From Demequina oxidasica (GTDB lineage Bacteria; Actinomycetota; Actinomycetes; Actinomycetales; Demequinaceae), in the NCBI RefSeq assembly GCF_000975115.1, contig NZ_BBRE01000001.1, positions 959,322-1,023,321 on the forward strand: DNA of 64,000 nt, written 5' to 3'. Positions 16,886 to 25,798 of the stretch are shown piece by piece. The translations under genes were made by a program, and so were the position numbers. The notes under the pieces are model-generated. The model made no database searches, was not told the origin of the DNA, and was given only the letters and a program-made list of their open reading frames with translations. The number at the start of each line of letters is the position of its first letter. Positions within the stretch are counted from its first letter, which is position 1.

Positions 16886-17309
16886 TGCTGCCTCCCGAGG
16901 AGTATTGCCTTCTTCGCAGGCGCACGCCATCGTCACGGGCATCGCCCATTGCCTTCACCATTTGTGCGGTCACGGTATCTAGGGTCTCACTGACTCGGAC
17001 TTCATACGACTCAAGACGCTTGTCGAGTTCAGAAAGTTCGTCCAGATCGAACGCCGTCGCCCGCGGGCCCCGCGGCCAAATCGTCGCCGCGAGCTCCTTG
17101 GAGGTGGGAGCATCGGCCGCAAGAGCCTCGAGCGTGACGTCCATTCCACTGGCCGCCAGAGGATCAGGACACGAGAGCTGGGCCACGACCAGCTCCCTGC
17201 GCGCTTGCGCGAGCCTCCGCCACCAGTGGACACGGGCGAGTTCGCGTCTCATCTCGCGTCGCCGATGCGTCAGTTCAGCCACTAAGGACGCAGTTGCCGT
17301 TGGGCTCAC
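16878..17309 (-). CDS. Conserved hypothetical protein upstream of glxR
   Basis: The reading gives 143 aa, soluble, rich in Arg, Ala and Glu, mostly helical ([28 protein letters not shown], then [28 protein letters not shown] in two parts, probably coiled coil). GTG 17309 is preferred because GAGGAG lies five bases upstream; GTG 17315 overlaps that Shine-Dalgarno. Its end overlaps the glxR start by 8 bp, so the two are likely cotranslated. No family is recognised. The position suggests a link to glxR expression but nothing more can be said. Confidence 0.75.
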   Translation of the reverse strand: MSPTATASLVAELTHRRREMRRELARVHWWRRLAQARRELVVAQLSCPDPLAASGMDVTLEALAADAPTSKELAATIWPRGPRATAFDLDELSELDKRLESYEVRVSETLDTVTAQMVKAMGDARDDGVRLRRRQYSSGGSNA

Positions 17310-17422
17310 ACGCACTCCTCGTCGCTGGCTGGGCCGACTTGCGCCGGGAGGGCACAGGAGGCCCCGTAGTGAAAGTATCGGCTCGCCATAGGCGCGGCTT
17401 GAGCATCGCCTACAGTGGCGGG

Positions 17423-18121
17423 ATGGGAACCCGAACCGCCCTCACCGTCGCCCGCGCTGAACAGGACACCCCGCCCGTTGCGCTGGTGCGCCGTGCACGT
17501 GCCGCGAATCGTGAATTGGCCCTCGTATACCCCGATGCGCACTGCGAACTCGACTACCAGACCCCATTCCAGTTACTGGTCGCGACGGTGTTGAGCGCGC
17601 AATGCACTGACGTGCGGGTCAACATGGTCACGCCGGCGCTGTTCGCGCGTTTTCCTGATCCCGAGGCGATGGCGGGCGCAAACCGGGACGAGCTTGAATC
17701 ACTGATCAAGTCGACCGGCTTCTACCGTTCCAAGTCGGAGTCGCTGTTGGGGCTCAGCCACGACATCGTCACCAAATTTGACGGGGAGGTGCCAGGACGC
17801 CTCAAGGATCTCGTCACTCTGCGCGGCGTGGGCCGCAAGACCGCGAACGTGGTGCTCGGTAACGCCTTCGACGTCCCGGGCATCACCGTGGACACCCATA
17901 TGGGACGGCTAGCTCGCCGCCTGGGGCTCACGGTGAACGAGGATCCCGTGGCGGTCGAACGCGACCTCATGGCGCTCATCGAGCGTCGCGAGTGGACACT
18001 GTGGTCGCATCGCGTCATCTTCCACGGACGCCGGCGTTGCAAGGCCCGCAAGCCAGAATGCGGTGCGTGCGAGATCGCCGCGCTGTGCCCCAGTGCTCCC
18101 GGCGCCAAGGTGCGCGACTAG
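17423..18121 (+). CDS. nth: Endonuclease III
   Basis: This 232-aa base-excision repair enzyme removes oxidised pyrimidines and cuts the abasic site. The helix-hairpin-helix is [17 protein letters not shown] with the catalytic Lys, followed by [12 protein letters not shown] with the catalytic Asp. The iron-sulfur loop is C-x6-C-x2-C-x5-C ([17 protein letters not shown]). [11 protein letters not shown] at 17423 was taken as the start since it gives family length; the longer frame is unlike any Nth N-terminus. The neighbourhood with glxR is conserved in actinobacteria. It converges on nhaA with a 16-bp gap. Confidence 0.95.
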   Translation: MGTRTALTVARAEQDTPPVALVRRARAANRELALVYPDAHCELDYQTPFQLLVATVLSAQCTDVRVNMVTPALFARFPDPEAMAGANRDELESLIKSTGFYRSKSESLLGLSHDIVTKFDGEVPGRLKDLVTLRGVGRKTANVVLGNAFDVPGITVDTHMGRLARRLGLTVNEDPVAVERDLMALIERREWTLWSHRVIFHGRRRCKARKPECGACEIAALCPSAPGAKVRD

Positions 18122-18137
18122 GCGCGCACCCCTGCCG

Positions 18138-19493
18138 TTACGTGGCGGACTTCCCGTCCCCCGCGATCAACTCTGCGTCCTCCTCATGGAGGTCTGCGCC
18201 GCGCTTCTTGAGTTCCTTCGCGAGTTCTGCACGGTCTGCCAGCCGGTTGTCTGGCAGCGGCGTCGAGCGCACCGTATAGAGCTTGCGGTAGTGCCGGTCC
18301 CGCCAGATGAGCAGCAGGGCGCCGATGATCGCCGCCGTGAGGGAGGCGATCAGCACGGAAACCTTGACCTCCTCCACGCGCTCGCCGTCGAAGGCAAGGT
18401 CGCCGATGAGTAGCGAGACTGTGAAGCCGATTCCAGCAAGGAATCCCATACCGATGACGTCCCACCACGACAGTCCTCGATCGAGTTGCGCCTTGGTAAA
18501 CGTCGCGACGAGGAACGTGGCAAGCACAATGCCGAGCGGCTTGCCGAGCACCAACCCAATGACCACGCCCTGAGCAACCGGGTCCTGGGCAGCCACGAGC
18601 AGCGTCGCGCTGGAGACCACGACACCCGCGGACAGCAACGCGAAGACGGGCACGGCAAAGCCGGCGGAGACCGGGCGCCACAGGTGCTCCCAGTGTTCCG
18701 CGAGGGAGGACTTCTTGCCGTTGCGGACAATGGCGGGAACCGAGAGGCCAAGCGCGACACCGGCGATCGTGGCGTGAACGCCCGACGCGTGCATGAAGGC
18801 CCAGGCGACGAAGCCGAGAGGGATGAGGATGAAGGGGTTGGTGAGTCCCTTGCGTGCCAACAGTCCAAAGACGACGATGCAGGCGAGCGAGGCAGCCAAC
18901 CACTGGAAGTGAACCTCATCCGTGAAGAACACCGCAATGATGATGATCGCGAGCAGGTCGTCGACTACCGCAAGCGTAAGCAGGAATGCGCGCAAGGCGT
19001 TGGGCAACCAGCGTCCCACCACCGCGAGAACCGCAACTGCGAACGCGATATCGGTGGCGGTTGGAACCGCCCAGCCGTCGGTGGACCCGCCCTCCTGCAT
19101 CACATTGACGAGGACGTAGAGCAACGCCGGCACCGCCATACCGCCTATTGCGGCGACGATGGGGACGACGGCGGTCGCCGGCCTTCGCAACTCGCCCGCC
19201 ACAATCTCGCGCTTGAGCTCCAGACCGATCACAAAGAAGAAGATCGCCAGCAACCCGTCCTGGGCCCACGCCTCAAGCGACAGGTTCAGGTGGAGCGCCT
19301 CGGGGCCAATATGAAACTCGCGCAGACTGTCGTACGACTCCGCCCATGCCGAGTTCGCCCAGATCAGCGCAATGATGGTTCCGATGAGAAGCAGGACACC
19401 TCCGGCACGCTCGGTGCGGAGCATGTCGGCAAGGTTGCGCTCACTCGACGGCGTCAACTTCGAAAAGAGCCGTCCGGCGGCAGTGCGGGCCAA
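18138..19493 (-). CDS. nhaA: Na+/H+ antiporter NhaA
   Basis: This 451-aa, roughly 12-helix membrane antiporter exchanges cytoplasmic Na+ for external H+. The essential paired aspartates lie in TLAVVDDLLAIIII, and the TM4 segment AVPTATDIAFAVAVL and the IFFFVIGLELKREIV segment are family hallmarks. The start is TTG at 19493, supported by AAGGA upstream and a typical amphipathic N-terminus. The charged C-terminal tail (DRAELAKELKKRGADLHEEDAELI) is longer than in E. coli NhaA and may be regulatory. It is a single-gene unit between nth and glnR. Confidence 0.95.
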   Translation of the reverse strand: MARTAAGRLFSKLTPSSERNLADMLRTERAGGVLLLIGTIIALIWANSAWAESYDSLREFHIGPEALHLNLSLEAWAQDGLLAIFFFVIGLELKREIVAGELRRPATAVVPIVAAIGGMAVPALLYVLVNVMQEGGSTDGWAVPTATDIAFAVAVLAVVGRWLPNALRAFLLTLAVVDDLLAIIIIAVFFTDEVHFQWLAASLACIVVFGLLARKGLTNPFILIPLGFVAWAFMHASGVHATIAGVALGLSVPAIVRNGKKSSLAEHWEHLWRPVSAGFAVPVFALLSAGVVVSSATLLVAAQDPVAQGVVIGLVLGKPLGIVLATFLVATFTKAQLDRGLSWWDVIGMGFLAGIGFTVSLLIGDLAFDGERVEEVKVSVLIASLTAAIIGALLLIWRDRHYRKLYTVRSTPLPDNRLADRAELAKELKKRGADLHEEDAELIAGDGKSAT

Positions 19494-19538
19494 AATATCG
19501 TCCTTAGGTAGCGGTGCGTTCGGTGGCTACCAGCCTAC

Positions 19539-20258
19539 CTACTGAGAAGGTGCCGAGACCGCCCCGGTCGGCTGAGCGACCTTTGGTGTGGGCGGATCAA
19601 AGCGATAGCCGACGTTACGGACGGTGCCGATGAGGTGCTCGTGTTCCGAGCCCAGTTTTGCGCGAAGTCGTCGCACATGCACGTCAACGGTGCGCGTGCC
19701 ACCGTAGTAGTCAAATCCCCAGACCTCTTGTAACAGCTGGTCGCGGGTATATACGCGTCCAGGGTGCTGCATCAGGTACTTGATGAGCTCGAACTCCTTG
19801 AAGGTGAGGTCGAGCGGCACCCCCTTGAGGCGCGCCGTATAGCCACCGACGTCAACAGTGAGGTCCCCGGAGGAAAACTCTGAGGCCTTGGCGAGCGGGT
19901 CCGCCTGGTTAGCGCGCCCGCTCAACAACCGAATCCGTGCCTCAACTTCTGCTGGAGTGGCACCCGCGAGCACCACGTCGTCCGCACCCCAGTCGGCATT
20001 CACGATGGACATGCCACCCTCGTGAAGCACCAGGAGAAGCGGAACGGCCACTCCGGTGACCTGGATCAACTTGCAGTTGTTGCGCGCCTCCGCAAGGTCG
20101 TGGCGCGCATCCACGATGAGCACGTCGGCATCCATTGCCTCGAGCATCGCCGATGGTTCGGGAGCCACCACGCGGGCGCGATGCGACAGCAGGGCGAGGG
20201 CGGGCAAAACCTCGAAGGGACCGTCCGTGGACGGAGTGAGTACTAACAGGTCGGCCAT
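19539..20258 (-). CDS. glnR: GlnR-type nitrogen response regulator (OmpR fold)
   Basis: This 239-aa orphan response regulator has a receiver-like domain opening [21 protein letters not shown], with the phosphorylation-site region [14 protein letters not shown], and an OmpR winged helix ([45 protein letters not shown]). The match to actinobacterial GlnR is close throughout; GlnR controls ammonium uptake and assimilation genes and lacks a dedicated kinase. ATG 20258 has GGAGG five bases upstream. A Pro/Ala tail follows the DNA-binding domain. It diverges from a membrane protein gene across a 55-bp promoter gap. Confidence 0.92.
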   Translation of the reverse strand: MADLLVLTPSTDGPFEVLPALALLSHRARVVAPEPSAMLEAMDADVLIVDARHDLAEARNNCKLIQVTGVAVPLLLVLHEGGMSIVNADWGADDVVLAGATPAEVEARIRLLSGRANQADPLAKASEFSSGDLTVDVGGYTARLKGVPLDLTFKEFELIKYLMQHPGRVYTRDQLLQEVWGFDYYGGTRTVDVHVRRLRAKLGSEHEHLIGTVRNVGYRFDPPTPKVAQPTGAVSAPSQ

Positions 20259-20313
20259 AGGCACCTCCGAATGGCAACACTTTACCGGCGTGAGTAGTGA
20301 GAGACTAACCACC

Positions 20314-21048
20314 ATGATTCCCACCACGCGGGCGACCATCACCGCTTCAGCGGCTGCCGTCATTGCCGCGACGGGGTATTTGGGCACCAAGTACCTGGCA
20401 GGCGGCATTCTGCTATGCGTATTGGCGCTCGCCTGGGGGTGGCCGCACCTCGCACACGTTTCGCGCACCACAGTGAGCTCGATAGTCATCGCGGGCGGTG
20501 GCGCGCTGGCGATCTTCGCCGTGGCGCTGGGGCGCAGTGAGCCGTATCTCCGCTACATGGTGATCGCCGTCGCCGCGGTCACCATCGCGGCCCTCGCCTC
20601 GGAGATTTTCTTTGCCTCGCAACGGGGGCACGCGGTGACCTCGGTGGCGGGAACCGCCGCCGGCGGGGCCATCGCGACCTCGGGAGCGGCCTGGCTGGCG
20701 GCCAACCGGACAGTGGGGGCCGAGGACCTCGTCGTGGCCGGTGGGACCGTCCTCGCCGTCGCGGCCGTGGCTGCGGTGCTCACCACGAACGGCAACGTCA
20801 ACGCCGTGCTCACCATCTTGCTTGGCACGGGCGCCGGCTCGGGCATGGGCCACCTCCTGCCCTCGATGAGCTGGTGGGGCGGCTCCCTCGTGGGACTCTC
20901 CTGCGCGGTCACCGTGGTGCTCACCAATGAGCTGTACCGACGCGAACCGCGCCCTCGTACACACATGGCGGGAATAGCATCGGGCATCACGCCTGTTCTG
21001 GTAGCGGGAATGTTGGTCTACCTCGGCGGGCGTCTGCTCGTCGGCTAG
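20314..21048 (+). CDS. Polytopic membrane protein divergent from glnR
   Basis: This 244-aa, very hydrophobic protein has about seven to eight predicted transmembrane segments (for example [17 protein letters not shown] and [19 protein letters not shown]) and no recognised motif. It may be a permease-like or scaffold protein. It shares its promoter region with glnR, which suggests, without proof, control by nitrogen status. The gene leads a possible run with the thioredoxin-like and DUF4395 genes. ATG 20314 sits 55 bp from the glnR start. Confidence 0.7.
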   Translation: MIPTTRATITASAAAVIAATGYLGTKYLAGGILLCVLALAWGWPHLAHVSRTTVSSIVIAGGGALAIFAVALGRSEPYLRYMVIAVAAVTIAALASEIFFASQRGHAVTSVAGTAAGGAIATSGAAWLAANRTVGAEDLVVAGGTVLAVAAVAAVLTTNGNVNAVLTILLGTGAGSGMGHLLPSMSWWGGSLVGLSCAVTVVLTNELYRREPRPRTHMAGIASGITPVLVAGMLVYLGGRLLVG

Positions 21049-21109
21049 GGCCCTCATCCTCACGCCTACGCACCGCGCAGCGTCCCCTCAATATTGCTTG
21101 GATCAAGAA

Positions 21110-21544
21110 ATGCTCATCCGGATCATCATCATCGTCGGCCTGCTGGCCGTGGCGTCGCTCGCCTACCTCTGGTGGTCACGACGCAACGGCGTGGTGCGCC
21201 GCGTCGAGGTTCCCGGGTCCTTGTCGAGTGAGACGCTGGGAGCGCAGCGGGGTTTCCGCGCCACGTTTGTTCAGTTCTCCACTCCCATGTGCGCCAAGTG
21301 CCCCGGAACGGCTGTGCTCCTCCAACAAGTCGCAAGCGAGTTCAAGGACGTAGAGCACATCGAGATCGATGCCACGGAGCGTCTGGACCTGGCGCGACAG
21401 TTCGACATCATGCGCACCCCCACCATCCTGGTGCTCAACACCGATGGTGTGGTCGTAGCGCGCATGTCCGGTCCCCCCAGCGTGGCCCAGGCACGGGAGT
21501 CTCTCGAGGCGGCCCCGCCGGAGTCCGCGCCCTACTCAATCTAG
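21110..21544 (+). CDS. Membrane-anchored thioredoxin-like protein (CAKC)
   Basis: This 144-aa protein has an N-terminal transmembrane helix (MLIRIIIIVGLLAVASLAYLWW split across residues 1-22) followed by a thioredoxin fold. The active-site motif is CAKC in FSTPMCAKCPGTA, and the cis-Pro loop is MRTPTILVL. It is probably a thiol-disulfide oxidoreductase tethered to the membrane; with this orientation the fold's side is uncertain. It precedes a DUF4395 gene, a pairing common in actinobacteria, where the two are likely to work together. A TTG 12 bp upstream is an alternative start. Confidence 0.85.
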   Translation: MLIRIIIIVGLLAVASLAYLWWSRRNGVVRRVEVPGSLSSETLGAQRGFRATFVQFSTPMCAKCPGTAVLLQQVASEFKDVEHIEIDATERLDLARQFDIMRTPTILVLNTDGVVVARMSGPPSVAQARESLEAAPPESAPYSI

Positions 21545-21603
21545 AAGCGGAAACCAATTTAGAACCCCACGCATAAAATAGAAGCCTTTCCAGGAGGACC
21601 ACC

Positions 21604-22080
21604 ATGACCAGCGACACCCCCACCACCAAGCCAGCCCCAGCATCGGGCGATCTGCAGATCGATCCCCGTGGGCCGCGCTTTGGCGCCGCCATCACTCTGG
21701 TGCTCGCGATCGCCGCGCTCGTCGTCGGCGCGAACGTCGTCGGTGTCGTCATCATGGCGGTACTCGCACTGATGTTTGTCCCCGGTGCTGTGGTGGGACC
21801 GCAGGCCACATTGCAGGCGGCGTTGTTCAAGCGCTTTGTTCGTCCCAAGCTCGCGCCTCCCAGCGAAACCGAGTCCTTCCGCGCTCCCCGCTTCGCGCAG
21901 CAGGTGGGCCTCGCGTTTTCCATCCTGGCGGTCGTGTTCGGCGCACTCGGTTCCGGCGTGGGCTTCTTCATCTTCGCCGGCTTCGTCGCCGTGGCATCGT
22001 TTCTCAATGCGGTCTTCAACTTCTGCCTCGGCTGCGAGATCTACCTCCTCACCAAGCGCCTTTCCTCCCGCAACGCCTAA
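21604..22080 (+). CDS. DUF4395 membrane protein
   Basis: This 158-aa protein has four hydrophobic segments and matches DUF4395. Landmarks are the IDPRGPRFGAAIT opening, RFVRPKLAPPSETESFRAPRFAQQVG and the conserved FNFCLGCEIY near the end, whose C-x2-C pair (CLGC) faces a membrane helix. It follows the thioredoxin-like gene after 59 bp, with CAGGAGG before the ATG. The CLGC motif next to a thioredoxin partner makes redox or sulfur transfer the natural hypothesis. The family has no firmly assigned activity that I know of. Confidence 0.88.
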   Translation: MTSDTPTTKPAPASGDLQIDPRGPRFGAAITLVLAIAALVVGANVVGVVIMAVLALMFVPGAVVGPQATLQAALFKRFVRPKLAPPSETESFRAPRFAQQVGLAFSILAVVFGALGSGVGFFIFAGFVAVASFLNAVFNFCLGCEIYLLTKRLSSRNA

Positions 22081-22123
22081 GCGGCCCTTTGGGGTCGTCA
22101 CAAGCGGAGGTTAGACTCGTCGC

Positions 22124-22234
22124 ATGACCGCACTCGAAGTCACCTTTATCGCCCTCGCCGTGGCCGCGTTTCTCGCGGTGACCTGGATTGCCGGCGTGGT
22201 CGCCTGGCGACTGCTCAAGGTCTCCAAGCGATGA
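22124..22234 (+). CDS. 36-aa single-helix membrane protein coupled to nitrobindin
   Basis: MTALEVTFIALAVAAF followed by LAVTWIAGVVAWRLLKVSKR forms one transmembrane helix with a basic cytoplasmic end. Its TGA overlaps the ATG of the next gene (ATGA at 22231), which strongly suggests it is translated. The function is unknown. Confidence 0.6.
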   Translation: MTALEVTFIALAVAAFLAVTWIAGVVAWRLLKVSKR

Positions 22235-22860
22235 CGTTCGCCATTCCTGAGGACCTCGCTCCCGAGGTCTACCCCCTCGCCTGGTTGGTGGGCACGTGGG
22301 CCGGTCACGGAGTGATCGACTACCCCGGCATCCCCGCTTCGGACTTCCGTCAGGAGATGTCCTTCACCCACGACGGCGGCCCATACCTCAACTACACGTC
22401 GACCATCACGACCATCGGAATGGATGGCGAAGTCGGACAGGTGTGGTCGGTCGAATCGGGCTTTTGGCGCGTCGCCCCCACCACCCCCGAAGGCATCGAG
22501 CTCAAAGAGTTCCAGCACCCGCTTGAGGTAGTCATGGCGGATGCCGCGGGCCTCGTCGCCGTCTACGTCGGCGCCGTGGGTAACGGGCGCATCGACCTCG
22601 CGACCGACCTCATGGCGCGTACGGAGTCCGCCGCCGAGGTCAACGGGGCGACCCGTCTCTACGGCAATGTTCAAGGCGAACTCATGTGGGCCTGGGACCT
22701 AGCCGCGTTCGGCCACGAGCTCCAGTCCTACGCCTCCGCGCGCCTGTCGCGCGTCACGGATGCCACCGGCGCCCGTGTCGACGGCTCGAACGCGACGCCC
22801 GATGCCGCGGCCGAGTCGGACTCCACACCTCCCGGCGGCGACGCCGGCACCGACTCGTAA
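22231..22860 (+). CDS. Nitrobindin-type heme-binding beta-barrel protein (FABP-like)
   Basis: This 209-aa protein belongs to the THAP4/nitrobindin-like group. Landmarks are YPLAWLVGTWAGHGVIDYPGI at the start (the conserved GTW), FRQEMSFTHDGGPYLNYTS, VWSVESGFWR, and near the end MWAWDLAAFGHELQSYASARL, whose GHEL histidine is the expected proximal heme ligand. Nitrobindins bind ferric heme and react with nitric oxide or peroxynitrite in the cytoplasm. The last 35 residues are a Ser/Asp/Gly tail absent from many relatives. It is cotranslated with the preceding 36-aa protein, and a ygfZ-type gene follows. Confidence 0.88.
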   Translation: MTFAIPEDLAPEVYPLAWLVGTWAGHGVIDYPGIPASDFRQEMSFTHDGGPYLNYTSTITTIGMDGEVGQVWSVESGFWRVAPTTPEGIELKEFQHPLEVVMADAAGLVAVYVGAVGNGRIDLATDLMARTESAAEVNGATRLYGNVQGELMWAWDLAAFGHELQSYASARLSRVTDATGARVDGSNATPDAAAESDSTPPGGDAGTDS

Positions 22861-22894
22861 GGAATCGCACGCGCCCTTGGCGCGTTCACCCCAC

Positions 22895-24058
22895 ATGACT
22901 TCCCCCACACTTACCTCGCCGATGCTCCTGCGTCACGGCGCCGTCCCCGACGCGGGAGCCGATGCTGGAGTCGCCTGGCACTACGGTGACCCCGCCGCGG
23001 AGCAGCGAGCGTTAGCGGCAGGGCGTGCCGTGGTGGACCAGTCTCACCTCGGCATCGTCTCGGTTTCCGGCCCTGACCGCCTCACCTGGCTTAACTCGCT
23101 CACGACGCAGGAGGTCGCGGCCCTCGCGCCCGGCGTCAGCACCGAGTTCATGATCCTCAGCCCGCAGGGACGAATCGAGCACGTCGCGAACGTGGTCGAC
23201 GACGGTGAGACCGCGTGGCTCATCACCGAGACTCCCACCGGACTCGTGACCTTCCTTGACCGCATGAAGTTCATGCTGCGCGTTGAGGTCACCGATGCGA
23301 CGTCCGAGTGGGCGGCCCTTGGCGAGGCCATCTCGGCTCCGGCCGCACAGGGCGAGCCTGTCACCTGGGTGGACCCGTGGCCCAACATCGCGGTAGGCGG
23401 CACTACCTATGCTGCTGACTCCAGCACCCACCCGGGCACTGAGCGCGCCTGGCGTCTGGTGCTGGTGCCGCGCACCGACCTCGAGTCGGAGATCGACGCG
23501 CGTTTGGATTCCGGATGGTCGCTTGCCGGCACCTGGGCCACCGAGGCCGCCCGCATCGCGGCGTACCGACCACGCGCGTCCCACGAGGTTGACGAGACCA
23601 CGCTTCCCCACGAACTGGACTGGCTACGCACCGCCGTTCACCTCCACAAGGGCTGCTACCGCGGCCAGGAGACCGTGGCGAAGGTCCACAACGTGGGGCG
23701 GCCCCCGCGCCGGCTCACCATGCTGCACCTGGACGGTTCCAACCACGCGATTCCGGAACTCGGCGCGGCCGTGTTCATCGGCGAGGGTGACGGCGCCAAG
23801 CAGGCTGGCCGCATTACCTCAGTGGGTCGCCACTACGAGTACGGTCCCATCGCACTCGCAATGATCAAGCGAGCGACCGACCCCTCGGCGCAACTCAACA
23901 TCCCCACGGACGGTGGCGACGTCGCTGCTGCGCAGGAGCTGATTGTGAATGCGGATGGCTTCTCCGCGGACCGCCCCGCCAAGCCCGGCCCCACCATGCG
24001 CGGACTGATGATGGGCAAGGGATGTGCCGCCAATGGCGGCGACCTGCCAGAAGAGTAG
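22895..24058 (+). CDS. ygfZ: YgfZ/GcvT-domain folate-binding protein
   Basis: This 387-aa protein is of the YgfZ (IBA57-like) family that uses tetrahydrofolate in iron-sulfur cluster maintenance. The signature K-G-C-Y-x-G-Q-E is present as HKGCYRGQETVAKV (about residue 250). Other landmarks are the LTWLNSLTTQEV and SPQGRIEHV segments of the GcvT fold. ATG 22895 is taken as the start; an upstream frame would run into the nitrobindin gene. The nitrobindin-ygfZ neighbourhood recurs in actinobacteria. Confidence 0.9.
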   Translation: MTSPTLTSPMLLRHGAVPDAGADAGVAWHYGDPAAEQRALAAGRAVVDQSHLGIVSVSGPDRLTWLNSLTTQEVAALAPGVSTEFMILSPQGRIEHVANVVDDGETAWLITETPTGLVTFLDRMKFMLRVEVTDATSEWAALGEAISAPAAQGEPVTWVDPWPNIAVGGTTYAADSSTHPGTERAWRLVLVPRTDLESEIDARLDSGWSLAGTWATEAARIAAYRPRASHEVDETTLPHELDWLRTAVHLHKGCYRGQETVAKVHNVGRPPRRLTMLHLDGSNHAIPELGAAVFIGEGDGAKQAGRITSVGRHYEYGPIALAMIKRATDPSAQLNIPTDGGDVAAAQELIVNADGFSADRPAKPGPTMRGLMMGKGCAANGGDLPEE

Positions 24059-24103
24059 GCGTTGTTCCCCGCGCATCGGAGTTCGCGGGAGTACGGTGAA
24101 CGC

Positions 24104-24364
24104 GTGGACATTACCGCGAAGGACCTCAGTTCAGGCCTGACCGAGGCGCTCGCGAGCGCCCGCGCTGGCGAAGACGTCGTGATCACCGAGGACGGCGTGC
24201 CCATCGCCAGGCTCAGCGGAGTTGATGGGGCCTCGCTGCTTGCCAAGCTCGAGGCCGAGGGGCTGATTACCCCGCCCGCTGAGGACCGCGCGGTGCCGCG
24301 CCTACCGCAGGCCGAGGCGGCCAAGGACGCGCTGTCGAGCCTGCTCGGCCGGCTGCGCAGGTAG
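24104..24364 (+). CDS. Phd/YefM-type antitoxin
   Basis: This 86-aa protein reads VDITAKDLSSGLTEALASAR and GEDVVITEDGVPIARLSGV: the N-terminal DNA-binding fold of Phd/YefM antitoxins, where the VxI(T)xxGxPxAxL segment is typical. The remaining 40 residues (LLAKLEAEGLITPPAED to LLGRLRR) form the toxin-neutralising tail. The GTG at 24104 is chosen from homology. The toxin gene follows after 2 bp. Expected role: it binds and inhibits VapC and, with it, represses their operon. Confidence 0.85.
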   Translation: MDITAKDLSSGLTEALASARAGEDVVITEDGVPIARLSGVDGASLLAKLEAEGLITPPAEDRAVPRLPQAEAAKDALSSLLGRLRR

Positions 24365-24366
24365 CC

Positions 24367-24798
24367 ATGTCGCTCGTCTACTTTGATACGTCCGCGCTCG
24401 TGAAGTTGTGCGTACTCGAGACCGGAACCCCCCTCGTGGTGGGTCTCTGGAAGCACGCCGATGCGCTTCTTACCTCCCGTATCGCGGATTCGGAGGTGCG
24501 TTCCGTGCTCGCCTCTGCCGAGCGCATTGGCCGTATTGACGCAGCTCCTGCCGCGCAGGCGCGCGAGCGCTGGGACGAGCTGTGGCCCTGCCTGCACAAG
24601 GTGGAGGTGACGGCCGCGGTCGCCGATGCATCGGGCGCCCTGACCGACCGCCGCCCGTTGCGGGCGGGCGACGCCATTCACCTCGCCAGCGCGCTGGTGC
24701 TGGCCGAGGCGAAGCCGGTTTTCGCGGCGTGGGACCGTCGGCTCGCGAGCGCGGCGAGCGCGGAAGGACTGCTGGTCCTGCCGCCTGCGTTAGCGTAG
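24367..24798 (+). CDS. vapC: VapC-type PIN-domain toxin
   Basis: This 143-aa PIN-domain ribonuclease carries the acidic triad and surrounding motifs: YFDTSALVKL (Asp7), ADSEVRSVLA (Glu), RAGDAIHLASAL (Asp) and VFAAWDRRL (Asp). VapC toxins cleave tRNA or rRNA when their antitoxin is degraded. The gene starts 2 bp after the Phd-type antitoxin stop, a typical toxin-antitoxin arrangement. All expected catalytic residues are present, so the module looks functional. The pairing of a Phd/YefM-like antitoxin with a PIN toxin is common in actinobacteria. Confidence 0.9.
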   Translation: MSLVYFDTSALVKLCVLETGTPLVVGLWKHADALLTSRIADSEVRSVLASAERIGRIDAAPAAQARERWDELWPCLHKVEVTAAVADASGALTDRRPLRAGDAIHLASALVLAEAKPVFAAWDRRLASAASAEGLLVLPPALA

Positions 24799-24802
24799 GG
24801 GC

Positions 24803-25144
24803 ATGTTCGCATTCCTTCAGGCAGCCATCATTCTGGCGATCTCCGTCGCCGCCTTCATTGCAGCCATCTTTGCTGCGGTACATGCCGCGAAGACCTCTGA
24901 TGGCGCCTTTAAGGCCGCCGGCAAGCAGAGCAAGGCGCTGTGGCTTGTCCTCATGATCGCCGCCACTGCCATCGCCTTCGTCAGCTTGCCTTGGCCACTC
25001 GGCAACGGTTCCGGCACCGTGGGCCTGCTTGGGATCATCTCCTTGGGTGCCGTGATCTTCTATCTCGTGGACGTCAAGCCCAAGGTGTCCGGGTTCTCCG
25101 GCGGACCCAGCGGCCCTCGCAACAACAATCGCGGCACCTGGTAG
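24803..25144 (+). CDS. DUF2516 membrane protein
   Basis: This 113-aa protein has three hydrophobic stretches. The opening (MFAFLQAAIILAISVAAF), the AKTSDGAFKAAGKQSK loop, the VDVKPKV segment and the Gly/Pro/Asn-rich tail (GPSGPRNNNRGTW) match DUF2516, a family confined to actinobacteria and of unknown role. It follows vapC by 4 bp but probably belongs with the housekeeping gene dtd downstream. Confidence 0.82.
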   Translation: MFAFLQAAIILAISVAAFIAAIFAAVHAAKTSDGAFKAAGKQSKALWLVLMIAATAIAFVSLPWPLGNGSGTVGLLGIISLGAVIFYLVDVKPKVSGFSGGPSGPRNNNRGTW

Positions 25145-25205
25145 TCACCACGCCACGACCTCACGTGACTGATCCGACCATCCCCCGCCCCAGCATCGGC
25201 CGCTC

Positions 25206-25631
25206 GTGAGGGCCGTACTTCAGCGGGCCTCACGCGCATCGGTGACCGTCGACGGCGCAGTCACCGCACAGTTCACCCGGCAGGGAATCGTCGCCCTCGT
25301 GGGCGTCACTCACGGTGACGGTCCAGCGCAGGTCGAGACCATCGCGCGCAAGATCGCGGAGCTGCGCATCCTTGACGACGAGAAGTCAGCGTCAGACGTG
25401 GACGCGCCCATCATTGTGGTGAGCCAGTTCACGCTGTACGCCGACGTGAAGAAGGGGCGCAGGCCTTCATGGAACGGCGCCGCCCCCGGCGCCATTGCTG
25501 AGCCACTCGTTCAAGCCGTGGTTTTTGCGCTGCGCGAGCGTAGTCTGTCTGTAGGCACCGGTGTCTTTGGTGCCCACATGGATGTGGAACTCGTCAACGA
25601 CGGACCCATCACCATCATTGTGGAGGCCTGA
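25206..25631 (+). CDS. dtd: D-aminoacyl-tRNA deacylase
   Basis: This 141-aa protein is a complete Dtd, which hydrolyses D-amino acids (and glycine from tRNA-Ala) off mischarged tRNAs. Landmarks are MRAVLQRASRASVTV, GIVALVGVTHGD, the catalytic-loop SQFTLYADVKKGRRPSW and the C-terminal GVFGAHMDVELVNDGPIT carrying the gly-cisPro-like loop. The start is GTG at 25206. The overrepresented 10-mer (as AGCATCGGCC, 25192-25201) lies just before it. A 35-aa reading frame follows with its own Shine-Dalgarno. Confidence 0.94.
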   Translation: MRAVLQRASRASVTVDGAVTAQFTRQGIVALVGVTHGDGPAQVETIARKIAELRILDDEKSASDVDAPIIVVSQFTLYADVKKGRRPSWNGAAPGAIAEPLVQAVVFALRERSLSVGTGVFGAHMDVELVNDGPITIIVEA

Positions 25632-25632
25632 C

Positions 25633-25740
25633 ATGATCCTTGAGGCACTCGTCAGCATCTCGGACGCCATCGCTGGCTTCCTCTTTCCCGAGCCCTGGCG
25701 TCAGAAGTGGCGCAAGAAGCGCGGCCACGCAGATTCTTAG
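25633..25740 (+). CDS. Small 35-aa protein after dtd
   Basis: MILEALVSISDAIAGF followed by LFPEPWRQKWRKKRGHADS gives one amphipathic or membrane-associated helix and a strongly basic tail. A near-perfect GGAGG lies six bases before the ATG and the gene starts one base after the dtd stop. These favour real translation. The family is not recognised. Confidence 0.5.
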   Translation: MILEALVSISDAIAGFLFPEPWRQKWRKKRGHADS

Positions 25741-25798
25741 ACCTCTCTAGGCCGGTAGACATCTCTCGGCGCAAGGGGTCACGCAGGCGGCCGAGACT

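Noticed and set aside
18486..19511. 341-codon plus-strand frame opposite nhaA
   Set aside because: The antisense shadow lacks any recognisable fold; nhaA on the minus strand is unambiguous.
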